A DNA stretch of 64,000 bases from Granulicella paludicola (GTDB lineage Bacteria; Acidobacteriota; Terriglobia; Terriglobales; Acidobacteriaceae): NCBI RefSeq assembly GCF_025685545.1, contig NZ_JAGSYC010000026.1:992001-1056000 (forward strand), read 5' to 3'. Both the position numbers and the translations under genes were made by a program. A model generated the notes under the pieces. The model did no database searches. It saw only the letters and a list, made by a program, of their open reading frames with translations, and had not been told where the DNA came from. Below, piece after piece: positions 17,657 to 26,959 of the stretch. Position 1 is the first letter of the stretch. Each line of letters opens with the position of its first letter.

Positions 17657-17708
17657 AACTCCGCCGATCGCGCCTGGACGTAGCCGGGTGCGGAGGCGGA
17701 GTTTTCTG
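17657..17708 (+). terminator. Terminator after the HhH gene
   Basis: AACTCCGCC at 17657-17665 pairs with GGCGGAGTT at 17695-17703, followed by TTTTC. Confidence 0.65.
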
Positions 17709-17832
17709 CAGATCCCAAGGGCGGTTGCGATTCCACGGTGTGAATGGGGCACCGGCAAAGAATAGATCGCACAGCGAACTACTCCAAATTCCTTCTATAG
17801 TCCACATATATTCCTGCCACAATACCCGTTTT

Positions 17833-17846
17833 ATGACTATAGTCAT
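17833..17846. promoter_or_regulatory. 14-bp perfect palindrome, possible operator
   Basis: ATGACTATAGTCAT is a perfect palindrome at 17833-17846, just ahead of the candidate small RNA at 17852. Perfect palindromes of this length are typical of dimeric repressor sites. No regulator can be named. Confidence 0.35.
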
Positions 17847-17851
17847 GATTG

Positions 17852-17948
17852 GAAGCGCTCCACTGGAGTAAGCTTCAAACATAGCAAGAGAGAGCTAGCC
17901 TCTCGCTTCTTCTGGACCTCGTCCGTTGAGGCGAGAGGCTGTTTTTTT
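17852..17948 (+). ncRNA. Candidate small RNA with terminator
   Basis: Hairpin 1 is 17852-17876: GAAGC pairs with GCTTC and an inner CTCC pairs with GGAG. Hairpin 2 is AGCCTCTCGC at 17897-17906 paired with 17931-17940, followed by GTTTTTTT, an excellent rho-independent terminator. No open reading frame feeds this terminator: the preceding gene ends at 17630 with its own terminator. The simplest reading is a separate transcript of about 90-100 nt. The 5' end is a guess. Confidence 0.45.
17897..17948 (+). terminator. Strong rho-independent terminator
   Basis: A perfect 10-bp stem (17897-17906 with 17931-17940) is followed by a T7 run. It ends the candidate small RNA. Confidence 0.85.
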
Positions 17949-18217
17949 GAGCAAAAGCAGAGCTGGGGCGAGAAGGACCGAATACGAATCTGAGAGGGCA
18001 CACCGCACGGCGAGCGCATGGAGTTGGCTGTGGGAGTGGTGAGTAGGAAGAAAAAACTTTTCTTCGATACAACCCTTTTGCCGCGCGAAGGATTCCCGAA
18101 GGCGGATCTGAGAGATGTGGCGATGCGATCTTTGCTTCGACGTCTCTCCCGAAGGCGGCAAACTTCGGTAGGCTTGTTGGAAGCTCGTTTCTGGTCCATC
18201 GCTTCTGCTCTTGATCT

Positions 18218-18991
18218 ATGACCGTCTCTTTTTCAACCCGGTGGGTGGTGTTGCGTGTGGCGGCGGGAGTAGCTGCGGCTGCGCTGCTATCGGGTTGCCA
18301 GGGTATCCAGTTGACGGCCGGCAGTTCGGCGCAGCTACGGGTGATCGATGCCTCGCCGGATGCGGGCAGCGTGGACAGTTATGAGAACAACACGGGCCTG
18401 GCTTACAACCTTGGCTTTGGGATGATGACGAGCTATATGCCTATGCAGCCGGGAGCGTATACGCTGTCGGCTGCTCGGTCAGGTTCGCGCCAGACGCTGG
18501 CCTCCGGGAGCATGATGCTGCTGGCCGGGCGGCAATATACGGCGGTGGAGGGGAACATTGCGGCGGGGATGCAGCAGACGCTGTATCTGGACCAGACGGA
18601 GGCTGCGCCGAACGGGCAGATTGCGGTGAGATTGATCGACCAAGTGACGCGACCGGGGGCGGTGGATGTGTACCTGGTGCCGGGAACCGGGAAGCTGGCG
18701 TTTACGACGCCGCTGGTGACGAACCTCAGCCTGGGAGGGGACAGCGGCTATCTCCAGCTGCCAGCGGGAACGTATGCGGTGGTGGTGGCACCGGCGGGAA
18801 CGTCGCCTACATCGTCGTCGGCCACGCTGCTGAGTGGGGCGCAGTTGAGTTATGCGTCGGGCTCGGTGCGGACGGTATTTTTGATCGATTCGCCTACAGC
18901 GGCAAGGCCGTTTCCGGATACGCTTTCGCAGTTGCCGGCGGGGGTGCTGACGCCGGCGGTGGGGGCGATTGTTGCGGTGGATGTGGAGTGA
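18218..18991 (+). CDS. DUF4397-domain lipoprotein
   Basis: A 257-residue protein with a signal peptide and lipobox (LSGC, Cys27). The rest is a beta-sandwich DUF4397 domain pair: LRVIDASPDAGSVDSY near residue 40 and IAVRLIDQVTRPGAVDVYLVP near residue 130 are the two typical domain openings. These domains occur in secreted proteins of unknown function. It is followed by a strong terminator shared with ahcY. Confidence 0.85.
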   Translation: MTVSFSTRWVVLRVAAGVAAAALLSGCQGIQLTAGSSAQLRVIDASPDAGSVDSYENNTGLAYNLGFGMMTSYMPMQPGAYTLSAARSGSRQTLASGSMMLLAGRQYTAVEGNIAAGMQQTLYLDQTEAAPNGQIAVRLIDQVTRPGAVDVYLVPGTGKLAFTTPLVTNLSLGGDSGYLQLPAGTYAVVVAPAGTSPTSSSATLLSGAQLSYASGSVRTVFLIDSPTAARPFPDTLSQLPAGVLTPAVGAIVAVDVE

Positions 18992-19021
18992 AGCGGTGGA
19001 GGAGTGAGAAGGCCAGAGTGA

Positions 19022-19064
19022 AAAGCTGAGGCCCCCGAGGTCTGTCGGGGGCCTTCGCTTTTTC
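19022..19064. terminator. Bidirectional terminator between DUF4397 gene and ahcY
   Basis: GGCCCCCGA at 19030-19038 pairs with TCGGGGGCC at 19045-19053, with flanking AAAGC/GCTTT and T-runs on both strands. Confidence 0.85.
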
Positions 19065-19096
19065 ACTAATCACTACTGACTACCCACTCTGTTTGC

Positions 19097-20533
19097 TTAG
19101 TAGCGGTAGTGGTCGGGCTTGTAGGGGCCTTCGAGCGAGACGCCGAGGTAGTCGGCCTGCTTCTGCGAGAGGGTGGTCAGCTTGACGCCGATCTTCTCGA
19201 GGTGGAGGCGGGCTACTTCCTCGTCGAGCTTCTTGGGCAGCACGTAGACGCCTACCTTGTAGGTGTCCTTGTTGGCCCAGAGGTCGAGCTGTGCGAGGGT
19301 CTGGTTGGCGAAGCTGTTGGACATGACGAAGCTCGGGTGGCCGGTGGCGCAACCGAGGTTGACGAGGCGACCTTCGGCGAGGATGAAGATGGCGTGGCCG
19401 TCGGGGAAGGTGTACTGATCGACCTGCGGCTTGATGTTGAGTCTGGTGACGTTCTTCGCGCCGTCGAGCTCGGCCATCTGGATCTCGTTATCGAAGTGAC
19501 CGATGTTGCAGACGATGGCCTGGTCTTTCATCTTCGACATGTGTTCGAAGGTGATGATGTCCAGGTTGCCGGTGCAGGTGACGTAGATGTCGCCGCGGCC
19601 GAGGGTGTCTTCGAGCGTGGTGACTTCGTAGCCTTCCATCGAGGCCTGGAGGGCGTTGATGGGGTCGATCTCGGTGACGATGACGCGAGCGCCTAGGCCA
19701 CGCAGCGAGGCCGCAGAACCCTTGCCTACATCGCCGTAGCCGCAGACGACGGCAACCTTTCCAGCGACCATAACGTCGGTGGCGCGCTTGATGCCGTCGA
19801 CGAGCGATTCGCGGCAGCCGTAGAGGTTATCGAACTTGGACTTGGTGACGGAGTCGTTCACGTTGATGGCAGGGACGAGGAGCTTGCCCTCTTCGAGCAT
19901 CTTGTAGAGGCGGTGAACGCCGGTGGTGGTCTCTTCCGAGACACCGCGCCACTCCTTGACGACGTGGGTCCAGCGGGTGGGGTCTTCAGCGTGCACGGCC
20001 TTGAGGAGCTTCTTGATGACCGCCTCTTCAGTGGAGTGAGCTTCTGCGTCGACCCACTCTTTTTCGCCATGCTCGAGCTCGTAGCCCTTGTGGATGAGGA
20101 GGGTGACGTCGCCGCCGTCATCGACGACGAGCTGGGGGCCGAGGCCGCCTTCGTGACGCAGGGCCTGATCGGTGCACCACCAGTACTCTTCGAGGGTCTC
20201 GCCCTTCCAGGCGAAGACAGGAACGCCGGAGGCAGCGATGGCTGCGGCGGCGTGGTCCTGGGTGGAGAAGATGTTGCAGGAGGCCCAGCGCACGGTCGCG
20301 CCGAGGGCGACGAGGGTTTCGATGAGCACGCCGGTCTGGATGGTCATGTGCAGCGAGCCGGTGATGCGAACGCCCTTGAGGGGCTGGCTGGGCGCGTACT
20401 TGCGGCGGATGGACATGAGGCCGGGCATCTCGGCTTCGGCGATGGTGAGTTCCTTGCGGCCCCAGTCGGCGAGTGTGATGTCGGCGACCTTGTAGGGGAG
20501 GGTCTTAATTTCGGGCAGGGTTGCGGTGGCCAC
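19097..20533 (-). CDS. ahcY: Adenosylhomocysteinase
   Basis: NAD-dependent enzyme that hydrolyses S-adenosylhomocysteine to homocysteine and adenosine, clearing the product of methyl transfer. The protein (478 aa) has all the standard blocks: [15 protein letters not shown] near residue 61, [11 protein letters not shown] near 90, [17 protein letters not shown] near 216, the [11 protein letters not shown] site near 263, [10 protein letters not shown] near 343 and the C-terminal PDHYRY end. No SAH riboswitch was recognised in the divergent leader shared with lepB. Confidence 0.97.
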   Translation of the reverse strand: MATATLPEIKTLPYKVADITLADWGRKELTIAEAEMPGLMSIRRKYAPSQPLKGVRITGSLHMTIQTGVLIETLVALGATVRWASCNIFSTQDHAAAAIAASGVPVFAWKGETLEEYWWCTDQALRHEGGLGPQLVVDDGGDVTLLIHKGYELEHGEKEWVDAEAHSTEEAVIKKLLKAVHAEDPTRWTHVVKEWRGVSEETTTGVHRLYKMLEEGKLLVPAINVNDSVTKSKFDNLYGCRESLVDGIKRATDVMVAGKVAVVCGYGDVGKGSAASLRGLGARVIVTEIDPINALQASMEGYEVTTLEDTLGRGDIYVTCTGNLDIITFEHMSKMKDQAIVCNIGHFDNEIQMAELDGAKNVTRLNIKPQVDQYTFPDGHAIFILAEGRLVNLGCATGHPSFVMSNSFANQTLAQLDLWANKDTYKVGVYVLPKKLDEEVARLHLEKIGVKLTTLSQKQADYLGVSLEGPYKPDHYRY

Positions 20534-20722
20534 GTGTGTCTCCTTATCTAGCGAGCTTCAGGATATCAAACGGGTTGAAGGCGGATGAGCCCGGAGAGCA
20601 TCTTTCTGACCTCGATACGTTGATGCTGCAACGTGGGATGGACAGAAGCTTCGATGAAGCAAAGGTGGCGGGGCAAGGTACACTGACAGAGCTGCCACTT
20701 TCGGCCAGGAGATTCCCGCGTC

Positions 20723-21538
20723 TTGAGCACAAACCCAGAAGCTACCGTCTCCGAAGCGGCTGTTGAACAGAACGAGACGCCTCTTGAGGCGCTGGCGTCG
20801 ATCTATACGGTGCTGGTTCTGTGGCTATTTGTCACGGGCTTCATCTTTCAGAACTTCGAGATACCTTCGGGGTCGATGATGAATACGCTGCTGATCGGCG
20901 ATCACCTGGTGGTGGATCGTGTGACGCTGGCACCGAAGACGGCGTGGGCGCCGTTTGTGCATCAGCGGCCGGTGCAGCATGGGGATGTGATTGTCTTCTA
21001 CAAGCCGGCGGGGCTTGATCCGATTCCGGACATCATTCTTGTGAAGCGCGCGATTGGTTTACCGGGCGACCACATACATCTGCGGGGCGGCGTGGTGTAT
21101 ATCAATGGGATTGCGCAGAAGGAGCCGTACGCACTTCAGCCTCGGGATAATGCGAAGCCGGAGAATGCCTATCTGCCGTATCGGGATGATTTTCCGTCGG
21201 ACCTGCATGGCATTCAGGAGGCGTCGACGGAGAATAACGCCTCGATGTGGGCGGAGGAGATCGCGAGCCATATCCAGGGCGACGATATCGTGGTGCCGCC
21301 GGACAGCGTGTTTGCGATGGGCGACAACCGGACGGAGAGCCTGGACAGCCGGTTCTGGGGCTTTGTGCCGATGAAGAATATTCTGGGACGGCCGATGTTT
21401 GTGTACTGGTCGTTCGATCAGCCTGCGGATGAGGAGGACAAGACGAGCCTTGGGGATAAGGCGGCGTACTTTGTCCATGTCGTGACTCATATCTTCAGCG
21501 GAACCCGCTGGAGCCGCACCTTCCACGTCATTCGGTAG
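20723..21538 (+). CDS. lepB: Signal peptidase I, first copy
   Basis: Membrane-bound serine-lysine protease that removes signal peptides at the periplasmic face. TTG start at 20723 with AGGAG about 12 nt upstream gives 271 aa. One transmembrane helix lies near residues 28-43. The catalytic Ser51 is in IPSGSMMNT and Lys108 in LVKRAIGLPGD; the GDNRTESLDSRFWG box follows near residue 205. Box C (LVVDR) is also present. A second signal peptidase I lies at 52092. The divergent neighbour is ahcY; the AsmA-like gene follows 21 bp later. Confidence 0.95.
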   Translation: MSTNPEATVSEAAVEQNETPLEALASIYTVLVLWLFVTGFIFQNFEIPSGSMMNTLLIGDHLVVDRVTLAPKTAWAPFVHQRPVQHGDVIVFYKPAGLDPIPDIILVKRAIGLPGDHIHLRGGVVYINGIAQKEPYALQPRDNAKPENAYLPYRDDFPSDLHGIQEASTENNASMWAEEIASHIQGDDIVVPPDSVFAMGDNRTESLDSRFWGFVPMKNILGRPMFVYWSFDQPADEEDKTSLGDKAAYFVHVVTHIFSGTRWSRTFHVIR

Positions 21539-21559
21539 TAGGCTGACAGGCACACCAGA

Positions 21560-23245
21560 ATGATGGACAGCACCGAACAGCATCAACATAGCGACGCGCA
21601 CGAGGGCGAGGCGGCAAGGCCGTCCCGGCTGCGCGCGCGTCTGCTGTGGATTGGCGGCATCGTCGTGTTGGTACTACTGTTGCTGCTGACACCGCCGCTG
21701 CTGAATGTGAGCCGGTTGCGTCGGCGAATTGCGACGAGCATGAGCGCGAGCCTGGGGCGGCCGGTGCATCTGGACAATGTGACGCTGCAGATGCTGCCGA
21801 TTCCTGGCTTTGTGCTGCAGAACCTGGTGGTGAGTGAAGATCCGACGTTCGGTAACGAGCCGATCATTCGCGCGAACAAGGTGCTGGTGACGCTGCGTCC
21901 CAGTTCGCTGTGGCGGCGGCAGATTGAGGTGTCGTCGGTACGATTCCAGGTGGACGACTTCGGCACAGGGCCGACGCTGAACCTGGTGCGCAATGCGCAG
22001 GGTGAGTGGAACCTGCAGAGTCTGTTGATGCATGCGGCTGAGGTGGATGCGGCTCCAACGGAGCAGGTGACGGCAGGACCGGCACCACGGTTTCCATATG
22101 TGGAGGCGACCAACGGTCGCGTGAATGTGAAGCTGGGCGATGAGAAGCAGCCCTTTTCGCTGACCGAGGCTGACTTTGCGTTATGGCTGCCGTCCGCAGA
22201 GCAGTGGCGGGTGCGGCTGGTGGGCAAACCGACGCGGACGGACACGAATGTTTCGGACTCGGGGACGATGCGCCTGGAAGGACAGTTGCAGCGCGCCGCA
22301 ACGATGGGCGAGGTTCCGGTAGATCTGCGGATGAGCTGGCACAACGCTCCGCTGGGCGAGGCGAGCAAGCTGATGACCGGTAGCGATGCAGGGTGGCGCG
22401 GCACGCTGAACGCCGATGCGACGCTGTTCGGGCCGTTGAAGGCTGCGAAGCTGATTGCGGGGATTCACCTGAACGATCTGCGTCGCGCGGACTTTGTTCC
22501 TGGGAAGACGCTGAACGTGAACATTGAATGCAACGGCAGCTTCAACATGCCGAATGCGATTGTGCAGAGTCCTTCGTGCGCTTTGCCAACACCTGTGCCA
22601 GAGGGCAGCAAGGTCGCGGGGCAGGCGGTGGCGATTGCCGACACAGCGGAGCTGCAGGAGGTCCAGAGCGCGGAGCACGGGGTTCACGGACTGCGGCTCG
22701 GCATGACGAACGTGGCGAACAGCTATGTGATGGACTGGGCGCGGTTGTTTTCGCAGCGAGTGCCAGCGGCACTGACGACGCATGGCACGACGTCTGGCAG
22801 TGTGGTGTATGTGCCTGCGAGCGAGTCGGCGGCTGGATGGCAGGGCGAGTTTCACATGGAGCTCCATGCGGCTGAGGGGGATGCGACTGTAGGTGCTCAT
22901 GCGCCGCAGACGCTGTCGTTTGTCGCGAACCAGATGCAGATTGCGCTGCAGCCGCTGACGGTGAGCGCGGCAAAGGCGGCTCCGCTGGTGCTTGCGGGTG
23001 AGGCGACGATGCAGGGGTATTCGCTGCGGCTGGCGGGAACGACGACGGTGGCGCAGCTGACGTCGCTACGTGGGATACTGCCGCCGTTTGGCGATGGTTT
23101 GAATGCGGCCGTGCCAGAGCTGGCGGATGCGAAGGCTTCGCAGGAGAAGCCGCTGAAGGTGAATGTGACGTGTGCTCGCGTGTGGGGCGGGACGCAGACG
23201 TGCAGCGAGGCTGCGGTGGTGGCGGCTCCGCGGAGACGGCGGTAG
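21560..23245 (+). CDS. AsmA-like inner-membrane protein
   Basis: A 561-residue protein with a single transmembrane helix near residues 28-45, followed by a large periplasmic part. The opening RRRIATSMSASLGRPVHLDNVTLQMLP and LVVSEDPTFGNEPIIRANKV blocks are typical of AsmA-domain proteins, which bridge the periplasm and have been linked to phospholipid or outer-membrane assembly. The middle is less conserved. It is close behind lepB (21 bp), consistent with co-transcription. The C-terminus ends in a basic RRRR run. Confidence 0.75.
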   Translation: MMDSTEQHQHSDAHEGEAARPSRLRARLLWIGGIVVLVLLLLLTPPLLNVSRLRRRIATSMSASLGRPVHLDNVTLQMLPIPGFVLQNLVVSEDPTFGNEPIIRANKVLVTLRPSSLWRRQIEVSSVRFQVDDFGTGPTLNLVRNAQGEWNLQSLLMHAAEVDAAPTEQVTAGPAPRFPYVEATNGRVNVKLGDEKQPFSLTEADFALWLPSAEQWRVRLVGKPTRTDTNVSDSGTMRLEGQLQRAATMGEVPVDLRMSWHNAPLGEASKLMTGSDAGWRGTLNADATLFGPLKAAKLIAGIHLNDLRRADFVPGKTLNVNIECNGSFNMPNAIVQSPSCALPTPVPEGSKVAGQAVAIADTAELQEVQSAEHGVHGLRLGMTNVANSYVMDWARLFSQRVPAALTTHGTTSGSVVYVPASESAAGWQGEFHMELHAAEGDATVGAHAPQTLSFVANQMQIALQPLTVSAAKAAPLVLAGEATMQGYSLRLAGTTTVAQLTSLRGILPPFGDGLNAAVPELADAKASQEKPLKVNVTCARVWGGTQTCSEAAVVAAPRRRR

Positions 23246-23658
23246 GCTCGTGCTTCGCATATCGCTGCGGCAAGGGCTTGAACGCGAAGGACGCTTGGGG
23301 TTGGCGGGGTGTCTGTTCAGCTTGGAGCGTAGAGTGGACGAGCCAAGAAAGCTCTGATTCAGATCATCCAGCCTCAAAGATTCGTTCCCTCCGGGGCTGA
23401 AGCCCGCCAATCTTATGGCGGCTTTCAACGTACGGGCTGAAGCCCGTACCCTTCAAAGCGGAACTTGCATCAGAGGCTCCCGAGAGATGTTTGAGCCACG
23501 CCTGGGCAGGCGCCTTGCTGTGTCGATGTAAGGCTCCTCCGCTAGGCATCGCGTTGAAGCTGCGCTGCGGGATGACAAGAGATGGGCACGCATCGTGGGA
23601 AGAATGCAGATTCCTTCGCTGCGCTACGGAATGACACTAAGGAGTGTTGCGGCGTTGG
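23246..23658. other. Intergenic region with dispersed repeats
   Basis: About 410 bp with no gene. It holds REP-like copy 1 (23387-23459) and two pieces of the GCTGCGCTxxGGATGAC repeat near 23556-23577 and 23608-23635. Confidence 0.5.
23387..23459 (+). repeat. REP-like palindromic element, copy 1
   Basis: Starts CCCTCCGGGGCTGAAGCCC and contains the perfect palindrome ACGGGCTGAAGCCCGT at 23432-23447 followed by ACCCTTCAAAGC. The same build recurs at 25813, 28513 and 29600, always between genes and in the same orientation. Confidence 0.8.
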
Positions 23659-25746
23659 TTATTGGCCCTGCACGGTGACGTTGAGGATGTGGTTGGACTC
23701 GCGGAGTTCGGGCATTGTGCCTCCGTTGAGGAGCACCTGGGTGGGACGGGCTTCAATGACGACGCGTTCGGTGGTGCTGCTGAGGCCGTTGATGTGAATG
23801 GTGCGAGTCACGCTGACGTCGCCTGCGCGCACGGTGAGGGGGACCTGCGCGGCGGCAGCGCCTTCGTTGCGGACGGTGACGGCGACGAGCCAGCCGGTGT
23901 TATGGCCCTTGCCCGCTTCGAGCAGGCGCGGTTCGACGGCGGCGATGGTGAGGTCCGGCAGGCCGCGGTCGCGGAAGACCCAGTCGTTGAAGAACCAGGT
24001 GAGGTCCTTGTGGCTGGTCTGCTCGATGAGGTGCTGGAAGGCTGTGGCCTGGGCTAGCGGGGTGTCGTGCGAAGGTGCCTGCGAGCGCCAGGTGGTGAGG
24101 GCGATCTGGAGAGGCTGGTCGCCGGTAATGGAGCGGAGTGCCCACCACATGGCAGCGGCCTTGCGGCGATAGTAGAGCTCGTCGGAGGCTGCAATGAGAG
24201 GCTGTCCGGCGGTGCCTGCGCTGAGGATGTCGGCTGCGGGTTCGGCGAGAGCGAGCGGGCGCAGCAGATCCTGCAAGGCCGCATTGGCTACGTCACGACC
24301 CTGGGTCTGCTCGGTGTAGACGAGCGTGAGGAACTGGGCGAGACCTTCGTCCATCCAGGGCTGACCTGTCTGCACCCAGGCGTGGGTAAGGCTGTGGAGC
24401 AGCGCAGTGGTGGACGAGGAGGAACTGAGTGCGGCCATGGGAGCTATGAGCAGCGGGCCGTCTTCAAAGGGCTGGCCGTCGTGGTCGATCAGCGTGAGCG
24501 GGGAGAGAGGATGCGGGCCGAGCCATTGCTGAAGGAACGGGGTGAGCGTTTGTGCGGCATCGGCGAGGCGCGGAATGGCGGCGTCGTCCGAGGTTTCGAT
24601 GGCGAGGAGCTTGTCGGTGTCGGGCGCAGGGGCGGAGGTGCTGTAGGTGGAACTGCTAGATGGGCCGGTCGCGGCGATGAGGGCCTCGGGGTGTTCAACG
24701 ACGAAGAGGCTAAGTGGGCGGAAACCGAGGGGTGCGGCCGAGAACTCAGCGGAGGCGATGCCGTTGCCGACAGCGACGGGAGCATCGCTGTCGTCGGAGA
24801 CGGCGACGAGGGGGCGGCGCAGACCGCAGAAGTAGAGGGCGGTGGGTGGGTCGCCTTTGTACTCGAGAGCGACGCGGAGACGGACAGTGGCGGACTCTTC
24901 GCGGAGGCGGTTGGCGGCGATGGCCTGGAAGAGCTTGGCGCCGTCGCCGAGGAAGAACTGCGGCGAGGCGACCGGGTACCAGAGGACGTTGCCGAAGCCG
25001 CGCAGGGAGGTGGCGGTGGGGGTGATGGAGTCCCAGTCGGCGGCGATGGCCTGGTCGTGGGTGGCGCCGATGCGTTCGAGGCGGGTGCCGTCGACGGAGA
25101 TGAGGCCTGCGTAGAGGGTGTCGAGGTCGAGCGAGGCACCGGGGGCGAGCGGGGCGGGCAGGTCGAGGACGAGCTCGTTGGCTTTGCCGGTGTGATCGGT
25201 GTCGGTTTCGAGCAGGTGCTGGACGATGGTCAGTGGGACGCGGGCCGCGCCGAGGAGGGTAGCACTCTGCCAGGTGAGCGACGAGGAGATCTGTAGGGCG
25301 AGGTGGGAGAGCGGGGCTGCCGAGTCGTTGCGTACGGTGAGGCGGGCGTGCATCTCCAGCTGGCTGCTGGCGGGGATGAGGCGGGCGTCGAGGTCGTACG
25401 CGGTGACGGTGAGGGCCGCGCGCTGCTCGTCGGAGAGGGCGGAGCCGGAGAGCTTGTCCTGCTCGGGGGTGGCTTCCGTAGCGGCGGGAGCTTTGGCGGC
25501 TGGCGGCTGGGCGGGGGAGTCAGCGGGCGCGGCTGCGGGGTCGGAGTGGCGCTCGAAGAGGATGGTGCCGTGGGGGTTAGGTTGGCCTGGTTCTGTGGTC
25601 GCGGGGGCGGCGGGAGTTGATTCGGGGCTGGCCGGAGCTGTCGCGGGGGGCGTGGTCTGCTGCGGGGTCGCTGATTGGGCGAAGGGGGTTAGGGTGCATC
25701 CGGAGAGGATGAAGGCGGTGACGAGGGTGCGGTGCGTGCGGTTCAA
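23659..25746 (-). CDS. Peptidase M1/MA-like lipoprotein lacking the catalytic Glu
   Basis: A 695-residue lipoprotein starting at TTG 25746 with CAGGAG upstream; the lipobox is LSGC (Cys17). An Ala/Pro-rich linker covers residues ~25-90, then a beta domain like the N-terminal part of M1 aminopeptidases. At residue 451 the zinc-site position reads HSLTH, followed by PWMDEGLAQF, which matches the usual HExTH...WLxEGLAxF of MA-clan peptidases except that the catalytic Glu is Ser. Thus it is probably an inactive peptidase homologue, with a C-terminal Ig-like part. Upstream frame to 25881 runs through a REP element and is not likely translated. Confidence 0.7.
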   Translation of the reverse strand: MNRTHRTLVTAFILSGCTLTPFAQSATPQQTTPPATAPASPESTPAAPATTEPGQPNPHGTILFERHSDPAAAPADSPAQPPAAKAPAATEATPEQDKLSGSALSDEQRAALTVTAYDLDARLIPASSQLEMHARLTVRNDSAAPLSHLALQISSSLTWQSATLLGAARVPLTIVQHLLETDTDHTGKANELVLDLPAPLAPGASLDLDTLYAGLISVDGTRLERIGATHDQAIAADWDSITPTATSLRGFGNVLWYPVASPQFFLGDGAKLFQAIAANRLREESATVRLRVALEYKGDPPTALYFCGLRRPLVAVSDDSDAPVAVGNGIASAEFSAAPLGFRPLSLFVVEHPEALIAATGPSSSSTYSTSAPAPDTDKLLAIETSDDAAIPRLADAAQTLTPFLQQWLGPHPLSPLTLIDHDGQPFEDGPLLIAPMAALSSSSSTTALLHSLTHAWVQTGQPWMDEGLAQFLTLVYTEQTQGRDVANAALQDLLRPLALAEPAADILSAGTAGQPLIAASDELYYRRKAAAMWWALRSITGDQPLQIALTTWRSQAPSHDTPLAQATAFQHLIEQTSHKDLTWFFNDWVFRDRGLPDLTIAAVEPRLLEAGKGHNTGWLVAVTVRNEGAAAAQVPLTVRAGDVSVTRTIHINGLSSTTERVVIEARPTQVLLNGGTMPELRESNHILNVTVQGQ

Positions 25747-25812
25747 TCGAGCAGATCTCCTGTTGCCGGGAAAGGGGTGACGCCGAGTGGTTGCTCTGGC
25801 GCATGCAGCCAT

Positions 25813-25909
25813 GCCCTCCGGGGCTAAAGCCCATGTATTCGAGGGGTTCTTTTCGTACGGGCTAAAGCCCGTACCCTTCAAAGCTGAAGCCCGTGCTCTT
25901 CAACGCGGA
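25813..25909 (+). repeat. REP-like palindromic element, copy 2
   Basis: Same build as copy 1: CCCTCCGGGGCTAAAGCCC, then ACGGGCTAAAGCCCGTACCCTTCAAAGC, extended by a third partial unit (GCTGAAGCCCGTGCTCTTCAACGCGG). Located between the peptidase-like gene and rlmB. Confidence 0.8.
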
Positions 25910-26031
25910 CTTGTTCCGAGGTTCGTGAAAGGGGACTGCTGGTTCGAACAAGAAGCAGGTCCTTCCACTTCGGCTCCGCTCTGTGTCAGAGGACAATGGT
26001 TTGGGAAGCTGATCCTTCCAGCGGACGAGCG

Positions 26032-26832
26032 TTACGACCCCAGGCCCTTGCGGGGTTTCATGGGTTTAGACGCTTCGGGCGGCGTAAGGGGGCGGCGGCG
26101 CTGGCGGAGGGCCTCGTACATGACGACGGCACCGGCGACGGAGACGTTGAGCGAGCTGACACTGCCGGCCATGGGGATGCGCAGGAGGTGGTCGCAGGTG
26201 CGCTTGATGAGGTCGTGGAGACCGGCGCCTTCGCTGCCGAGGACGAGGCAGGTGTCTTGCTTGAAGTCGAAGTCGGTGTAGTCTGGGGTGCCGCGCTCGT
26301 CGAGGCCGACGATCCAGACGTTGGCTTTCTTGAGGGTTTCGAGGGCGCGAGTGAGGTTGACGACCTGGGCGACGCGGACGTGCTCGGAGGCACCGGCGGA
26401 GCTTTTGGCGACGATGGCGGACAGGGGGGCGGAGCGGCGCTCGGTGATGATGATGCCGTCGACGCCGGAGCCGTCGGCGGAACGGATAAGCGCGCCGAAG
26501 TTGTGGGGGTCTTCGACGCCGTCGAGGGCAAGGAAGAAGCGGTAGCCGGAGGGACCGACCGGGGCGTTGATGAGGTCTTCGAGGGCGAGGAACTTGCGCT
26601 CGCGCAGGAAGGCGACGACGCCCTGGTGCATGTCGGTTTTGGCGTGCTTGTCGAGCTGGACGCGGGGTTCGGTGACGACGCGGACCTTGGCGGCGCTGGC
26701 GAGGTCGAGCAGGCGTTCCATGCGGGCGTCACGGCGGGCTTCGCGCTCGCGGGCGACGGAGATGTGGTCAATCTGGCGGGTGCCTGCGCGGAGGGCCTCT
26801 TCGACCGGGTGCAGACCGTATAAAACGTCCAT
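26032..26832 (-). CDS. rlmB: 23S rRNA 2'-O-methyltransferase (RlmB/TrmH family, SPOUT)
   Basis: SPOUT-class methyltransferase that most likely methylates the ribose of G2251 of 23S rRNA using S-adenosylmethionine. The 266-residue protein starts with MDVLYGLHPVEEALRAG, typical of RlmB. The SPOUT motifs are LDGVEDPHNFGALIRSA near residue 103, LVLGSEGAGLHDL near 193 and IPMAGSVSSLNVSVAGAVVMYE near 218. The substrate is inferred from family resemblance; other TrmH-type targets are possible. Confidence 0.88.
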   Translation of the reverse strand: MDVLYGLHPVEEALRAGTRQIDHISVAREREARRDARMERLLDLASAAKVRVVTEPRVQLDKHAKTDMHQGVVAFLRERKFLALEDLINAPVGPSGYRFFLALDGVEDPHNFGALIRSADGSGVDGIIITERRSAPLSAIVAKSSAGASEHVRVAQVVNLTRALETLKKANVWIVGLDERGTPDYTDFDFKQDTCLVLGSEGAGLHDLIKRTCDHLLRIPMAGSVSSLNVSVAGAVVMYEALRQRRRPLTPPEASKPMKPRKGLGS

Positions 26833-26855
26833 GTTTCTAGTGTAGAGGAGGAAGG

Positions 26856-26891
26856 GCAGGGAGTAGGAAGTGGGGAATAGGGAGTAGGGAG
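26856..26891 (+). repeat. Purine-rich GGGAATAGGGAGTAGG repeat
   Basis: A purine-rich run made of GGGAGTAGG and GGGAATAGG units upstream of the ECF sigma gene. Very similar runs occur at 59274 and, inverted, at 59761. Confidence 0.6.
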
Positions 26892-26959
26892 AGAAAAATA
26901 TTGTCCTTTCGCGACTTTTTCTTGACCGGGGGCGTCCTTACAATTGAGAGTGAAGACGC

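Larger units (their letters stand above)
17631..18217. other. Intergenic region with terminator, palindrome and candidate small RNA
   Basis: About 590 bp with no convincing protein gene. It contains the terminator of the HhH gene (17657-17703), a 14-bp palindrome at 17833-17846, a candidate small RNA at 17852-17948, and GC-rich sequence up to the DUF4397 gene. A 67-residue frame at 18018 looks spurious. Confidence 0.4.

Noticed and set aside
18018-18221. A 67-residue plus-strand frame ahead of the DUF4397 gene
   Set aside because: No ribosome site and a composition unlike real genes; overlaps the next start.
20534-20722. Possible SAH or SAM riboswitch ahead of ahcY
   Set aside because: No conserved core was found in the leader on either strand.
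24067-25296. A 409-codon frame opposite the peptidase-like lipoprotein
   Set aside because: Gly/Glu/Val-rich shadow frame with no family features.
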